From Echinococcus granulosus (lineage: Eukaryota > Platyhelminthes > Cestoda > Cyclophyllidea > Taeniidae): 64,000 nucleotides of DNA. Made by a program: the position numbers and the translations under genes. Under the pieces are notes generated by a model. The model saw only the letters and a list, made by a program, of their open reading frames with translations. It searched no databases and was not told the DNA's origin. Positions within the stretch are counted from its first letter, which is position 1; every line of letters starts with the position of its first letter. The DNA lies in NCBI RefSeq assembly GCF_000524195.1, contig NW_020170500.1, positions 153,789 through 217,788 on the forward strand, written 5' to 3'. This document shows positions 1-12,663 of the stretch, piece after piece.

Positions 1-6
1 TTGTAG

Positions 7-3000
7 ACGCCTTTCGGCGGAATTCACGTGCACGAGGTGCGTCGCCTCTTCTCCGAAGGCCAGCTACACCCCATCATGCTGCTACTCTGTCCCCATTCGG
101 CCATCCAGAACCTGCCTCAGCCACGCACTCAACCGCCCACCAGTCTGGTAGGTGCCTCGGCAATCCTCGTTGGCCAGGTGGTTCAAGGCGCGCGTATGGC
201 CGAGGCACATGGACGATTCATCTCCAATGCTGTTCATGGCAGCATGACTGCCCTTGGACCGGGGGCTCCTGATCTTGGCGTAATTTCCTGTTTAGCTGCT
301 TGATCTGTTGATCCAAAGCCATCTTTTCATAATGAAGGCGCCTGTTTTATACGGACCATACTTCTCCTTCGTGCAGCCACAAACAGTGACAGAGGTGCTG
401 CTCTGGCGAGCAACCCACACTCCCGAAGACCGTCTCTTTAGTGTTTACAACGCCAAGGGCGCCGTGGTGGCCGGTCTCACATGTCATCAGCTGCATCAGA
501 AGGCCGAGCGGCTAGGCAGCCTGCTACAGGAGAAGGGCAATGTTAAACCCGGCTCTGTCGTAGCTGTCATGTTTATGCCTGGTGAGTGACCTTGTTTCCC
601 TCCAATGGAGGCGCATGAGTCATCAAGCTTATCGTGTTCAGCACTGCCTCTCTCATACGTTCAGCCCAATTTAAGTAACCCATTCTTCTTCGCTAGCTCA
701 CTCACCACCATCGTCAAACGTGATTTTGATTGCTCTTATCACATTACTGCGCATCCTTCGTCGGGGTTTTGGCCAGGTGCAGATGATGACGTCGTAGTTG
801 TGTCGCGTACCCTTGGCTCTGTTAAAAGGTCAAGGACTGCTATTTCCCTCCCCCTTTCCTTAACCTATTAACAAGAGAGGGGTTGTGGATATATGGGACG
901 TTCTGCTTATTTTTCTCTCTCCGTGTGGCTGTTAGATTGCAATAATCCACAAATTCCGTGCCAAACGGCTCTGAGTCATGCTTTTTCTCCTTTTCATTTT
1001 CCTTCCTGATGTAGTATCGGTGTGTTGAAGTTGGTAGTGGCTGAGTGACTCCCACATGTAAGTAAATATGCTCCTGATTGAATCTTCTCTTACCCCAGGG
1101 ATCGAGATGGTGTGCGCTTTCTACGCCTGCCTGTACATAGCCGCCATTCCTGTGCTAGTGCGACCGCCCCAGCAGCCACGTAGTCCAGTCGTCGGTAGCG
1201 GAGCCACCGCTGCTTCCTCCACCTCCTCTTCAGCTCTCGGTACCTCCGTCAGCAGTAGTGGTCTCTTCGGTGGCTCTTTGATAGACCTCTCCGCCAGCCG
1301 TACTTCTCTCGAACCCTCTCCACCGCCAGCACAAATTTGCTTCGCCGACTCCGTCACAATGGCGTGGAATGTGGTCTCTTCCGCGCAGGCTGTCGTCTGT
1401 CTCACTCAATCATCTGTGATCAAACTCATTAAGTCAAAGGTGGAGCATTCAAAACTCACTTAATTTTCATCTTAAATTAGCCAAGCAATGCTTTCAAAAT
1501 AAACTCATATAAACATATGATTTCATTAACTCGCTGATTTACTTTATATGGACTGGTATGGTTAGAAATATAGCCGTGGCGCCTGTTTATCTAAAATTAG
1601 TATCCATGTGCTACTTAGGAGGCCGCAGGCCGCATCCCCATGTCTAGTTGGCCTCAGCTTCTTGACTACGATGAGACGTGGCGGAGGAAGTTGAGTACAG
1701 TCTACCTGCCTCACTCGCCCGACACAGAGGTGGCCTATTTGGATTTTACACCTTCTACCACAGGTACATTCCATTCCCATGCCTGTTTTGTGAAATTGAG
1801 AGAGGGCGCATAATTGTGTACCACTCCTCCTCGTACCTCCTTTTACAGGTACCCTAACGGGCGTCGAGGTGACTCACGCCGTTGCGAGCGCCCTCTGCCG
1901 GGCACAGAAGATGCAATGCGAGTTCTACCCGGCGCGTGAGTTGGTGCTCAGTCTGGAGCCCTACAGCGGTCTTTCAGCCAGTCTCTGGCTCCTCACCTCC
2001 ATCTACTGCGGTCATCACTCAATCCTCGTCCCTCCTCAAGTCACTGAGGTCGCTCCTGATCTCTGGCTCACCCTGTGCAGTCAAGAAAAAAAGTAAGTAT
2101 CGTCGTCTTTCTTCCTCTTCTACTCCACTAACATATATGAAGTTACATATGCGCGGTACCCCGATTTTATCTTCCTCTCTTTTGGTTTAAAAGAACCATT
2201 TTTAAGGTCATTTTATTTCTATGACAGGAGTTTTGGTTTGCTATTTTTGTGTATTTGGTGCCGTTTGCCCTTGTTTCAACCTTATTATCTGCACTTCTTA
2301 CTTCTTCCCTTTTTTCCCCTTTTTGTCTCATATTATAGTTGTCTTCCATGTCACAGATTTTATTTAACTATTGTAAGACTTCTCTAAAATACTTCTACTG
2401 ATTTACTTGGCGATGCTACTTATTGAACAGATCAGCGGTGCCGATAAATCGAGTGATTTCCTCACTTAGTCTTGCTCAATTCATTGTTCTCCCGATAAAT
2501 GTATATTCGTTTCAATCCAATATTACAATTTATTGAAGCTGAGTAGATGTCTTCTCTACCTGAGGCTTAGGGATTAATCGACCACGACAGTTCCCAAAAG
2601 ATGTGCTCTACTTAAGGATATTCTACTCAACAATAGAAAATGTGCGGTTACCCTTCTTAGACTATAAGAATCACGCGTCTCTTTATTTTGATCTTTTAAT
2701 CTAAATATTTTTTTTGGACTGCGCGATTTGGTGTGACCATCTCGGTAGATGAAGAACGCATGTCACGTATTTGTGACTTTTTTGAATGCTTTAAGCCATT
2801 GACTCTACCTATTTATTAAAATCTTGTTCAGGGGAACTGTTTATACCTTATCAGACGCCAACCTTTTACGTCTCGTGTTCGATTGTTAAATGTATAAGAA
2901 CTAGTCAAAATAATAGAAGTCATTTTATTTATTTGGATACCATCCTGTCTAGTATCTGGGAGATTCTATTTGTGCTGTACCAGCCCTCTTTTATATGCGA

Positions 3001-6000
3001 TTTGTTAGCTCTTCTTGTTTATATCCACACATGGACGAAGTATGGTTTATGACATTACCGGCCATTTGTGGGAATATGATTTCTCTCTTCCATTCGGACT
3101 AAAATGGTTGTCGTCTCCATACATACATCAAATGTTGAGGAAGTCCAGGCTGTTACCGCGTATTAGGTGAATCTGTCCTGACGTTTATTTATTTCGCTCT
3201 AATTTGTGTGAGAAACCAATCGCATTTGTATATATGTGCACCTCCTAGTCGTCCTTGAAGTCATAGTTTAGCATACCAGTGTGGAGGGCGATCCATTGTT
3301 AACGTACGGAAGGACTGACAAGCTATGGACAAGAATGAGACGCTAGTGTAGTAGGATGTTCTGTAGCTGGGGGATTCACGCAGTTAAATAACCATCAGAA
3401 CAAACACCATGGCTTCTTTCTTTTGAAAGTGGTTTTCGGCTCTCCCCTTGACGCTCTTCGGCTTTGATTAACGTAACGTAGTAGGTGCCCTTAAAAGCTA
3501 CTCGCGAGTCGAGAATCATAACCATTAAAATTTCATGGAGGTGGGAAGACTTTTGATCTCAGCGTCGTTGCTGCCTCTCGTCGATTCCATCATATGTAGA
3601 TATCCATCTCCTTATTGAGCTGTGGTGAGTAAGTAGCTCAACTCGATTCATACTACTCAAAACCGAAGAGCGATCTGCAACGAGTGTATTTCAATTGCCT
3701 TTCGTTATTTACCCGAACATTCGCTTGAAATTCGTGAAATTTTAAAGCAGCTTTACGGTGCTGATGGCACCAACTCCTCGTCAATTTCCCCCCGCTTCAT
3801 CGCTTACCCTAGCCGTCTGCTTAGGCTTCATACAGGTACTAAAAGGAGGTCGAGAAGGTATCGTTTCTTTGCATAATTCACTTATCTTCACACAAGTACC
3901 ATAGACAGCCCCAAAATGGACCTTTTTCAAGTTTTCAGGTCTAATATTCGCCTTGCTGTTGAACACGACATTGGGGTGATTATTTATGACACTGTAGGCG
4001 TCTAATGGGGAATTACATAAAGGCCTAAACAAAACGCCGACGTGGTCATCAATAACTGCTTTAGTCTGCAGAACCATTGGTACATTAATCTCTCTCTTAG
4101 GGAACCCCACTAATGCTGCGAAAATATGACGCTGATGGCCTTACTGACTGCTGTCAACCAAATGACATGGATGGAAGTGCTTAATCTTAACTTCTATTGC
4201 TAACTTTGTCAACGTTATTACAACCAGAGCGCAAAATTTTTACCTTAGTTCTGTTATTTAAAAATCGTCTAACCCCTCCATCCCTATCCTATTCTTTACC
4301 GCTAATGCATCTGTTCTAAGAGTAATGGCAGCAAAAGCGCTGGGAGTTAGTTGTTACCATATTAGCTTATCTTTATGGCCTCGCAACGCCTCTTTCTATA
4401 CTCACAGCTCTACTGCAAAATCGTCTTCTTTCTGCCTTTTCCCATATTCCTTTTTCGCCTTGCTGGAACTTCAATTATTCCCCTACACCCGAGTTCTCTA
4501 ATGCTGTACCCTCAGTAGGTGTTGCCCTTCTCATACCTTAAAATTCCAGGTTCTTTGGGCTGATAACGAAACTTCTAATATGGCACCACAAATTAGTCAC
4601 CAGCGAATTAACTATCGTCCTGAGGGGTTTTGTCTAATACGGGTACGCCTCTTGTTTACATGCGTTTCACATCCCTCCCAGTGTGCTGTTTAGTGTTTAT
4701 GGTCGTTCTCCGTGTGGGAACCTTGGCGGGTAAATAGCCAGGCTTTATTCTGCCCGCATTGTTCATGTATTTTTAGTTCGGGAGGCCTTCTGCTCCTATG
4801 CAACGATCAAACTGGGAACAATTTACTCGGCGAAGATGATCGCTGCCATGAAGGTGGGTTTGGATGTTATGTTTGTTTTGTTGTATGCTGAATGAGGGGC
4901 ATATAATTAAGTTGCTTGGATGCCGGATAGTTTGGCAAATCTTGTAGATGATAACGTTTTCAATTGCATTTTTGAGGAACAAGAGATCAGCATTTGCAGC
5001 AAATGCTCCCATTCTGTGTTTTTTTAGATTTGACATCCATGCAATTAAATTTCTGTTCGTTTTGATTGGATGTGCTCACTGCTGTCACAAATGTAACTTC
5101 CTGAGTAGTTTGCAGGTGTGAATTTGGATTAAGTTGAAGAGTTGGTGGTGGCGGTCGAAAAGCCACTTTACTGAAATAGCGACTAAAATTCATAGAATCT
5201 GACCAGTCTAGTTAGTTAAATATACAGTTCAAATCAATTTCGTTCTGTCACGGGTGAATGTTATGTCTCCTGTAAGCGTTGAATTATCCTACTGTTTATT
5301 ATTTCAGTAAACATCCTCGAGTTTAATATTTTTACTCATCGGGCGTGTCTGATCGCCTACTCACCGGCTTATGGGTAGTGTTTTTTTACGCCACAGATGA
5401 AGGAAGTGTCGCTGGAAAATTTGCGCAATCTTGTCATTGTGTCAGAGGAGAGGCCGCGTGTCAATCTGACTTCCCTCTTCGCAAGAATGTTCGCCGCGGT
5501 TAATCTCAACCCTCGAGCCGTCAGCACCTCATTTGGGTGCCGAGCTAACCTTGCCATGTGTCTTCAAGCAAGTTTATTCACTTTGTGATCCCGTCAAATT
5601 CCCTTTTCTATATTTTAAATCGAATTCTTAAATCTGACTTGCGATGATCGTGTCGGTTAGCTTCAACGTAAAAGATAGGCTGGGACTCGATTTTAAATGC
5701 TTATTTTGGTGTCAAACCAAATGCTGTCTAATTCAATGTGTACCAGCTTCACGAACCGTTGATGTTAGCATGGAAGGTTGTTTTTTGCCGCAAAGAAGGT
5801 CTGGAAGGATGCAAGGCAGGGATGCTGAGCCATAACTGAGCTTCGGAAAGTGAAGAGTGTACGCGGTCAAATGCACTGTTAAAACAAACAGAACCACAGC
5901 GTTTCCACGTTCTCTCCGAGGGTCGTTCCTTGTGCTCGACATAGTGACTCTTCTTCATTCAGGAGTATGAGTTCATGTGAATTGTTGCCATCGAGAGGAC

Positions 6001-9000
6001 AGATTAATGATAGAACCTCAACTACATCTGGTGGGGAAAAATCCATTTGCGAAACAATGGTAAAGGCTGGACGTTCCATGACGAGCACATCCCGTAATCC
6101 TATCGCTTTTAATAAAAAAAAGGAAGGAAAAGGATGTCATGCCCTTCGATCATTATTATAAAGCTTGATGTCAGTAGTACAATCACAAGTGGTTACCTCT
6201 AGGGTGATTCCAATCAATTCGCGACCAGTTTTGCTTCAGTGTTTACCAAGAGTTAACGCCGATTTTACTGTCTCCTGCGCATGTATGCAGCCGACGCAAT
6301 CGGAAATGGCGTTCATTTATCCCAGTCTCGATTACCGCTGTCGCCGATATAGTCTTGGGTTAGTCCTGAAGGCGGAAAATTACTTATATGCAAGGAGGAT
6401 CGTTAAGAACTCACGGAGGGGCCGGAGGACTTACAGGCACGGACGGGACTCTGAGGTTGAAACGCTTGCGTGATTCCACTACGAAATAGCCCATTGTTTA
6501 TCGAGGATACGGTTTTCATTTATTGGAGTAAAAGCGTACTTTTTTACTTCACTTTCGTGACGTTGCAATGAGAAAAGTACGATTTTTTGGTTTAGTCTTT
6601 CGCACATTGCACCTTTTTTTGACCCCGATTTATTTCGCAAAACCTCACACAATCACCAGAAAAACGAAAACGGACTAAATTTTCGCTTTTACCATCATTG
6701 AAATGTGAATAACCTTTTCTCCTTTCAAGGGCGCCAGTTCACCGGACATCACGACGGTGTACGTGGATCGAGTCAGTCTTAGAAACGATCGAGTCAATCT
6801 GCTGGAGCGTGGATCTCCCAACAGTCTCTGTCTGATGGAATCGGGCAAGGTAGAGTTATCCTTTAGAGCTTTTTCAAATACTTTATCAACATTTTTCTCG
6901 GACCACCATAAGTTACAAGCTCGATGTAGCTTGCTTGGACCTATGAAGTGGGGCGGCTTGCATTCCTTATTAAGCGGAGAGGTGCATCAGTCCCTCGACG
7001 CTCTATTTGTAGTCTGTACTGTCTTCTAGCTGAACATGATGGATGTATTTCGATTTTGTCCTCTTTACGAAAGTAGGTTAACACGGTAGTAAAGCCGTAG
7101 AAGCTTCTTAAAATCTGTTGCATTGCGTTTGAAGAAGATGTTGCATGGGGATTAAGCTGTCTAGGTCAGCGTTCCGTAATGTCTGACGTGAGAGGTGAGA
7201 AATCACTTGGTCTACGCCTACATTAGCTGGGAGAGGACAGCCGTGGAAGTTAGAGAGCTAAGGACGTTAATGTCGTCCGAAGGGATTAGCTGGTAGGAGG
7301 AAGGAGGCTTCAAAGACTATCGAGTTGTGGCTTTACACTTCTCACGTAAAAACTCACAATTTTGCTGACTGCTTAACCAACGGAATTAGGATGGAAGGTA
7401 CTTTTTACAGTTCGTTAAGTGGTTATCTTCACTATTCATCCCACCCTTTTAAAGCACGCACCTCTTCCTTCTCAGAGGACCCGATTTACTGACTTCAAGG
7501 ATGAAAGAAATTCTTCTACAAAATAGGCAGGTCTTGGAGTAGTGACTCGTGTTGAGGAGAAAATACTAAGTCTTACAAGACGCAAGATCTCATATCTCAT
7601 AGTACTGTAAAGCTTACATTTGAAACAATTTGTGCTTTTCCACTTTGTGCTTCTCTCATCAATAGTTGTCCAAGTGGACCGCAATCTTTACATTTTGATA
7701 CCAGACAATCACATGACCGCAGGCAACGTGGACTTCAGACATAGGCAGTTCCGTCCGAACTGGGTGTCTGCATTAAGCCAAATTGATTAAATTTTGTGCT
7801 AATTTTTGTTTTACGAATTTAATGTCCGCCAATTTTGGGGTGTTAAGGTAGTTCTGATGTATGGAAATTCAGCGACTCGTCCCAAGCATCATCATGAGAA
7901 AGATGTGGCTTCTTTGTTGATATTCTCAATTATGTCAATGTTCAGTGTTGGAAGAAAGTGGAGCAGGTGACAACGCACTGAAAACGATCCTCTTTGCTAT
8001 GACCATTTAAATATTGACATGTCACCTATATGTGACACTTCGACATCTTCACCTAGCCCCAGTTTGTCACACCAGACTGTTGCAAGCAGATTGGTTACCG
8101 TTTGGGTGACAGTGTTATGCAGGAAGAATTGGACATTCGGGTGGTAGCGGTAAATTTTCCCCTGAAGTTTTGGCAGTGCGTGTGTCAGTAAATGGAAGCG
8201 GTTCAGTATGCTCCTTTTGTTCAATGGAAAAAATTGGCGGATTTGAGGACCGTTATGGCTTTGTTACACTGTCTTGAGAGTGGATGAAGTACTTGCATAA
8301 AAGGACATTGTTATATGGAGAGTACATCGCAAAAGCACTGTCAGATGACTCGTGTTCGCCAACGCTGTCAGGCACGCATCACGCTAGCCAACAAAACCCC
8401 TGCACGTGGATGTTTTGCCGCGTATTTAATTTTTTGCTACTTGCTATTAAATGTCCAAAAGAAAATCGCAACGTGATAAAGTACAGTTTTTCAAAATTAC
8501 CTATCATCACTAATCGTCAAGGCGGAAGCGGTAGATCTAAGAATGTCAGTTCATACTTTGGAATGCGAGCAGCCTATGTGCTTTTAGTGTCTCTAGGCGT
8601 TTGTTTGTAGGTGGTGAGGGTTTATTACCCATCAAACTTCAGGCCGATGCAAGTCTGTTGAGTAAAAGGCCATGTCGGTGAAAAATGATTTTTTTCTGTA
8701 ATAAGACCATCAACCCCCATTCCTTCGGCTTGCTTGCCTTACAATTACATGTAGGTAGAAGAGGGTGGTTGTAAACTGCAGTACTGTTGAAACGCAGCAT
8801 AAAGAATGTGTACAGGCGTTTTTCAGATTGGCACAAGGTAGGGAAACGGAAGAATGACTTTCATGAAAAGCAACAATTAAATATCGTGATTGGTGTTGAC
8901 GCTAGCGCATTAACACTTTCACTTCCAACGTCACATGTGTGTGTGTGTGTGTGACGTTCTACTTTATTACCTGAGCTAAGCACCAAACCTGTCATGACCA

Positions 9001-11880
9001 CCTCGGCGTACGCTTCAATAGCAGCCATAGTAAAAATTCAAATTAGAGGTGATCGTCCAAGTTTTTGTGAGTGTAGATTCGGCTACCCCTATCAGATGCC
9101 TTCCCCCCATGATATTTAGAAGTGAAATTCAGCCAACGAAATCCGGTTTACTGCTCCTGTCAGCATAGCAGGGTCCGAGTTATCCCTGAAGGTCTCATTA
9201 GATACACCAACCTCCAAGCCTATTTATTATCCGCATGCTGGAGAGCTGGGGCATAAATAACATGCAAATCGATTTGCAGCAGAATAGAAAACAAGTCTCA
9301 CCATCTTTTCCCCCCATGCCCATCTGCAGCTCCTGCCTGGTGTGCATGTGGCCATAGCGAATCCGGACACTCTGGGCCAGTGCGCGGACTCGCATCTGGG
9401 CGAGATTTGGGTCTCCTCACCACACAACTCCACTCGCCTCCTCGGTCCCTTCAACATCAATACCACTCCACCAACACACGCCACCTCGACCGTGCGTACG
9501 GAGTTGTCAAGCACCACCTCCTCCGCTGCTGTGGCCTCCACCTCCGCTGCCTATGAAAATGCACCTATGGACCCCTTGAGAACCCGCTTCGTCGCTGGGG
9601 TCACCGACCGTGTCTATGCTCGAACCGGTTTCTTGGGCTTTGTTCGAAGAACGGAATTGACTCAGTCTGATGGAGGTACGATGGCATTTGCTTTAGTAAG
9701 ATTTTTTACCATGTTCTCCACCAGAGTCATACGTGATGGCCTAAAGTTTCTTATCTGAGCCTGCACGTCACACACGCGACACGTCCCTAACCAGCTTATG
9801 ATAAGCACTGGTTGCACCGGTTTTTGGCGTGAGCAGATGAATTGAGTTGGAAACAAGACAGCAAAGGTCAAATTAATGGCAACTGATGTCACTGTTAGGG
9901 TTACAAAGCATTTAAAATGTGGAGGTCAAATCCTGGTAGTTGTTGGGTTCGAGAGGTAACCGCTCCGATGTTTATTTAATGATATTTAGTGTACGCAGCC
10001 TCCAACTAGGTTTATCTTTTTGGATTTACCAAGCTCGATCAATTAACATGTTGGTATCCCGATTCTGAGGAAAATTGACCACCATGATCTAGCAGTGCTT
10101 GGTATTAACTGACAGAGGTCACGTCACGTATATGTGACGAGTGCATTTGGGGTAGGCAGTCGGGGTGCAGATAGCAAATGTGTTAATTTAAATGAAACCT
10201 TTGTCGTCCGCCATTCTTATTGAAGTACCGTCACTTCCGTTAATTCGTGTCTTGTGGGTTTCGAATTGCTACAACCATCGTCTTTCAGTTTGCGTCAAAA
10301 TTGATATTTTCGTCATGTTCTGCAACTGTTACTTATTTCACAAAAGGTGTATCACAGCCCACTAAATTTTCTACTCCTCCCTCTCTCTCTCTCCCATTTT
10401 CGCCTCTTACAGCCCTTCATGATGCGGTGTTCGTTGTCGGAAGCCTGACGGAAAGCATGATGCTTCGTGGAATGCGCTTCTACCCCATGGATGTTGAGAA
10501 TACTGTGTTGCGTTCCCACAGAAAGATCAATGAATGGTAAGCCCTTGAATCGTAGTTTGTAGCCTACTTTTTAACTCAATCTACACTTTACTGTACTCAC
10601 TTCACTTCATCGGTAGATTTGAAAAGTTACATTTGCTAATGTGCATCACTGCTCGCACTGCCAGCGCCCCATGTATGTGATGGCCTGATTTTCTTATCCG
10701 AACCAGGCGTCCCAGATATGTGTCGTGTTCATTACCAATTTAAAATGACTAGTTTCTCCAGGTCATGTTGTTAGCAGATTGGGTGAGCTTTGGATAATAA
10801 AAAGGTATTCGAATGTTTTGGATCTGGAAAGCGTCATTCCATCTGTTGTTAGTTTTCAAGGAATGGCTGAATCACAGTCGTATTCTACCTTCTCCGAGGT
10901 GTATTTAAGTTAAAACAGATCTTCGGAGTTTACAAGAGAAAATAGCCCGAGTGAAGGAGTATAAACTACGTTTTTCTCCAACAGAATTACTTGCCAAACC
11001 TATGCACATGGTGTTCAGCTAATACCTGGAAGGTAGCTTTGGAATGGACGGGTTCATCAGAACGGTTGAACCATCCTGGGATAAACTGGCTGCCTTAGTG
11101 TCTAGCTTACGCTAATTTGTATCCGTAACTGTGTCATGTTCACCATTTCCGTAGAAAGATGTGTTCAGTGTAATTTCACAACAAGTTATGTACTGATCCG
11201 GCTTTTAAATTACTGAGAGGACGTTCACTGGAGTGGCTGTCGAAGCTGTGGGTAGGAAATGGAACCACCAGATCCGTTTACATTACTCAGATGTCCATCT
11301 ACAGCTCCATATCTGAATTTTCGCCTGTTTTTCATTTACATTCAATGTTAATACCGTCTGTGTCTGGATTGGACCGATTAGACTTTTATGAGTTGTATAG
11401 GGATGCCTACTACACCCTACTCCTTGCATCTTCATGATGTCCTCCAATTTAACACGTGCAAAATAAGTGTAAGTAGATGTAATGGATGTAATTAATTCTT
11501 TACAAAGAAGCAGATGGACTTAATCTCTGACTAAAATCCTGCTAAATACCTTGTTTCCTTTTGATGTTTGGAGCCTAATTAAAGCATAATAGATTTTCTA
11601 GACCTTGTTTCTGTTCTTGTTCCTCAGCGCCGTCTTCACATGGTCTGATCTGCTAGTCGTCGTAGTCGAACTCCTGGGCGAGGAATCTGAGGCTCTAGAC
11701 CTGGTTCACCCAATCACAGCAAGTGTGCTGCGCGAGCATCAGCTGATTGTGGGGGTGGTGGTGGTGGTGGACCGTGATACAGTGCGGGTGGATTTCTACG
11801 GAGAAAAGCAACGAATTCTGCTGCGAGACAACTTTGTAAACGATGAACTCGATCCCATCTACGTCTCCTACAACATGTGA
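7..11880 (+). CDS. DIP2: DIP2 (disco-interacting protein 2) homolog, 3' part
   Basis: Partial gene whose 5' exons lie left of the window. Exons: 7-279, 377-581, 1099-1439, 1619-1763, 1849-2092, 4777-4853, 5397-5567, 6730-6849, 9330-9675, 10413-10536, 11628-11880 (TGA). About 765 residues are visible, covering the second AMP-binding (adenylate-forming) domain. Landmarks recognised from animal DIP2 include GGIHVHEVRRLF, LHPIMLLLCPH, AYLDFTPSTTG (the degenerate P-loop of this family), EERPRV, RAVSTSFGCRANLAMCLQ, TTVYVD, LMESGK, ARTGFLGFVRRTEL, AVFTW, and the C-terminus LDPIYVSYNM. DIP2 proteins are acyl-CoA-synthetase-like proteins linked to diacylglycerol control and neurite branching. Compared with vertebrate DIP2 there are Ser-rich insertions in exons 3 and 9 of this list. 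The intron after 5567 has a GC donor. The join 2092 to 4777 is one base out of phase (see findings). Identity is very secure; the first exon's 3' end is less so. Confidence 0.93.
2093..4776 (+). other. DIP2 intron with unidentified antisense ORF
   Basis: Largest gap between these DIP2 exons. Contains a palindrome at 2762 and a complement frame at 4110-3781 (109 codons; NVPMVLQTKAVIDDHVGVLF) that looks protein-like but matches no family I know. It may be a transposon relic. Confidence 0.4.
2762..2777. repeat. 16-bp palindrome, copy 1
   Basis: GTCACGTATTTGTGAC; exact 5-bp arms, 6-bp centre. DIP2 intron. Confidence 0.8.
8021..8036. repeat. 16-bp palindrome, copy 2
   Basis: GTCACCTATATGTGAC; DIP2 intron. 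Confidence 0.8.
8930..8955. repeat. Palindrome copy expanded by GT microsatellite
   Basis: Starts CGTCACATGTGTG, ends GTGTGTGACG: the same arms as the family, with the centre enlarged to a GT run, 26 bp in all. Confidence 0.65.
10123..10138. repeat. 16-bp palindrome, copy 3
   Basis: GTCACGTATATGTGAC; DIP2 intron. Confidence 0.8.
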
Positions 11881-11941
11881 TGTGCTGATATCCTCAAACC
11901 ACATTGTACAGCAATCTCTATCTCTCCCTCTCCTCACTTGA

Positions 11942-12663
11942 TCAAAATGAAATGTAACTGATTAGCTCTAGCAAATGTGTGAATTTTTCCCCTGCCATCC
12001 TTAAATTTGCTTTTGCAACAACCTGTGTGCGTGCGCTCGGTGACCGTGCTTTCCATTCCTCTCTAAAGTAATCAAGTTGGAGAAGAATCATTCTTAAAGC
12101 TTCTTCCTCTTTTCTCACGCTTGCTCGATTAGCATTTACATCCAACTAACAACCGCGTGGCATTTTTTACGTTCGTTACTGGACGGAAATTCAGCCTTTT
12201 CTCATCAAAAAATAAATCCTTTTTTATCAACGTGTCTTTTCGTGTACAAAAAAGAGAGGTGCAAAGGACTAAATTTATTTCTACAGACGAGTGAGGAGGT
12301 CGGAGTAATGCAATGACTTTAATCTTGTGGGATTTCATTCACGTTCTTATGTGCACACTGGGGTGTTTTGGCTTGTGGTGAGTTGTGCGCCATCACTGAC
12401 CTCGATTACTTGGTAAAGTGTTGCTTTACAATAAAAATGACTTACCTTTTAAAATTGTATATTTTTCCTGGCCGCATGTAGTTAAATGTCGCAGGAACGT
12501 AGGTAGTATTCGCTTTGTTAAGGCCCGGTCCGAATACTGCACGAATGATTAGGTCCTCAGTTAGAGGCCTTGAGGCGAGAATCACGACTATTATAATGCA
12601 AAGATAGCGCAAAACCCTCAAAATAGGAATTGGAGCATCCCTTCTGTATTTACGAGAACGCAT
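11942..12663 (-). CDS. Possible small single-pass membrane protein, two exons
   Basis: No family recognised. Exon 1 (12663-12446) starts at ATG and encodes 72 residues: a basic start (MRSRKYRRD), then a hydrophobic stretch at about residues 11-34 (core CIIIVVILA) that would act as a signal anchor. It ends at a perfect donor, AG|GTAAGT. A phase-compatible second exon is 12113-11942, helical and charged (KEEEALRM ... REEWKARS ... LLELISYISF, stop). The total would be 129 residues. The acceptor at 12114 is weak, so the second exon is an inference. The gene would lie tail-to-tail with DIP2, with stops only 62 bp apart. It may be a spurious ORF pair. Confidence 0.3.

Larger units (their letters stand above)
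6850..9329 (+). other. DIP2 intron 8
   Basis: Contains palindromes at 8021 and 8930 (the latter expanded by GT repeats). Open frames here (for example + 8284-8610) show no recognisable domain. Confidence 0.5.
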
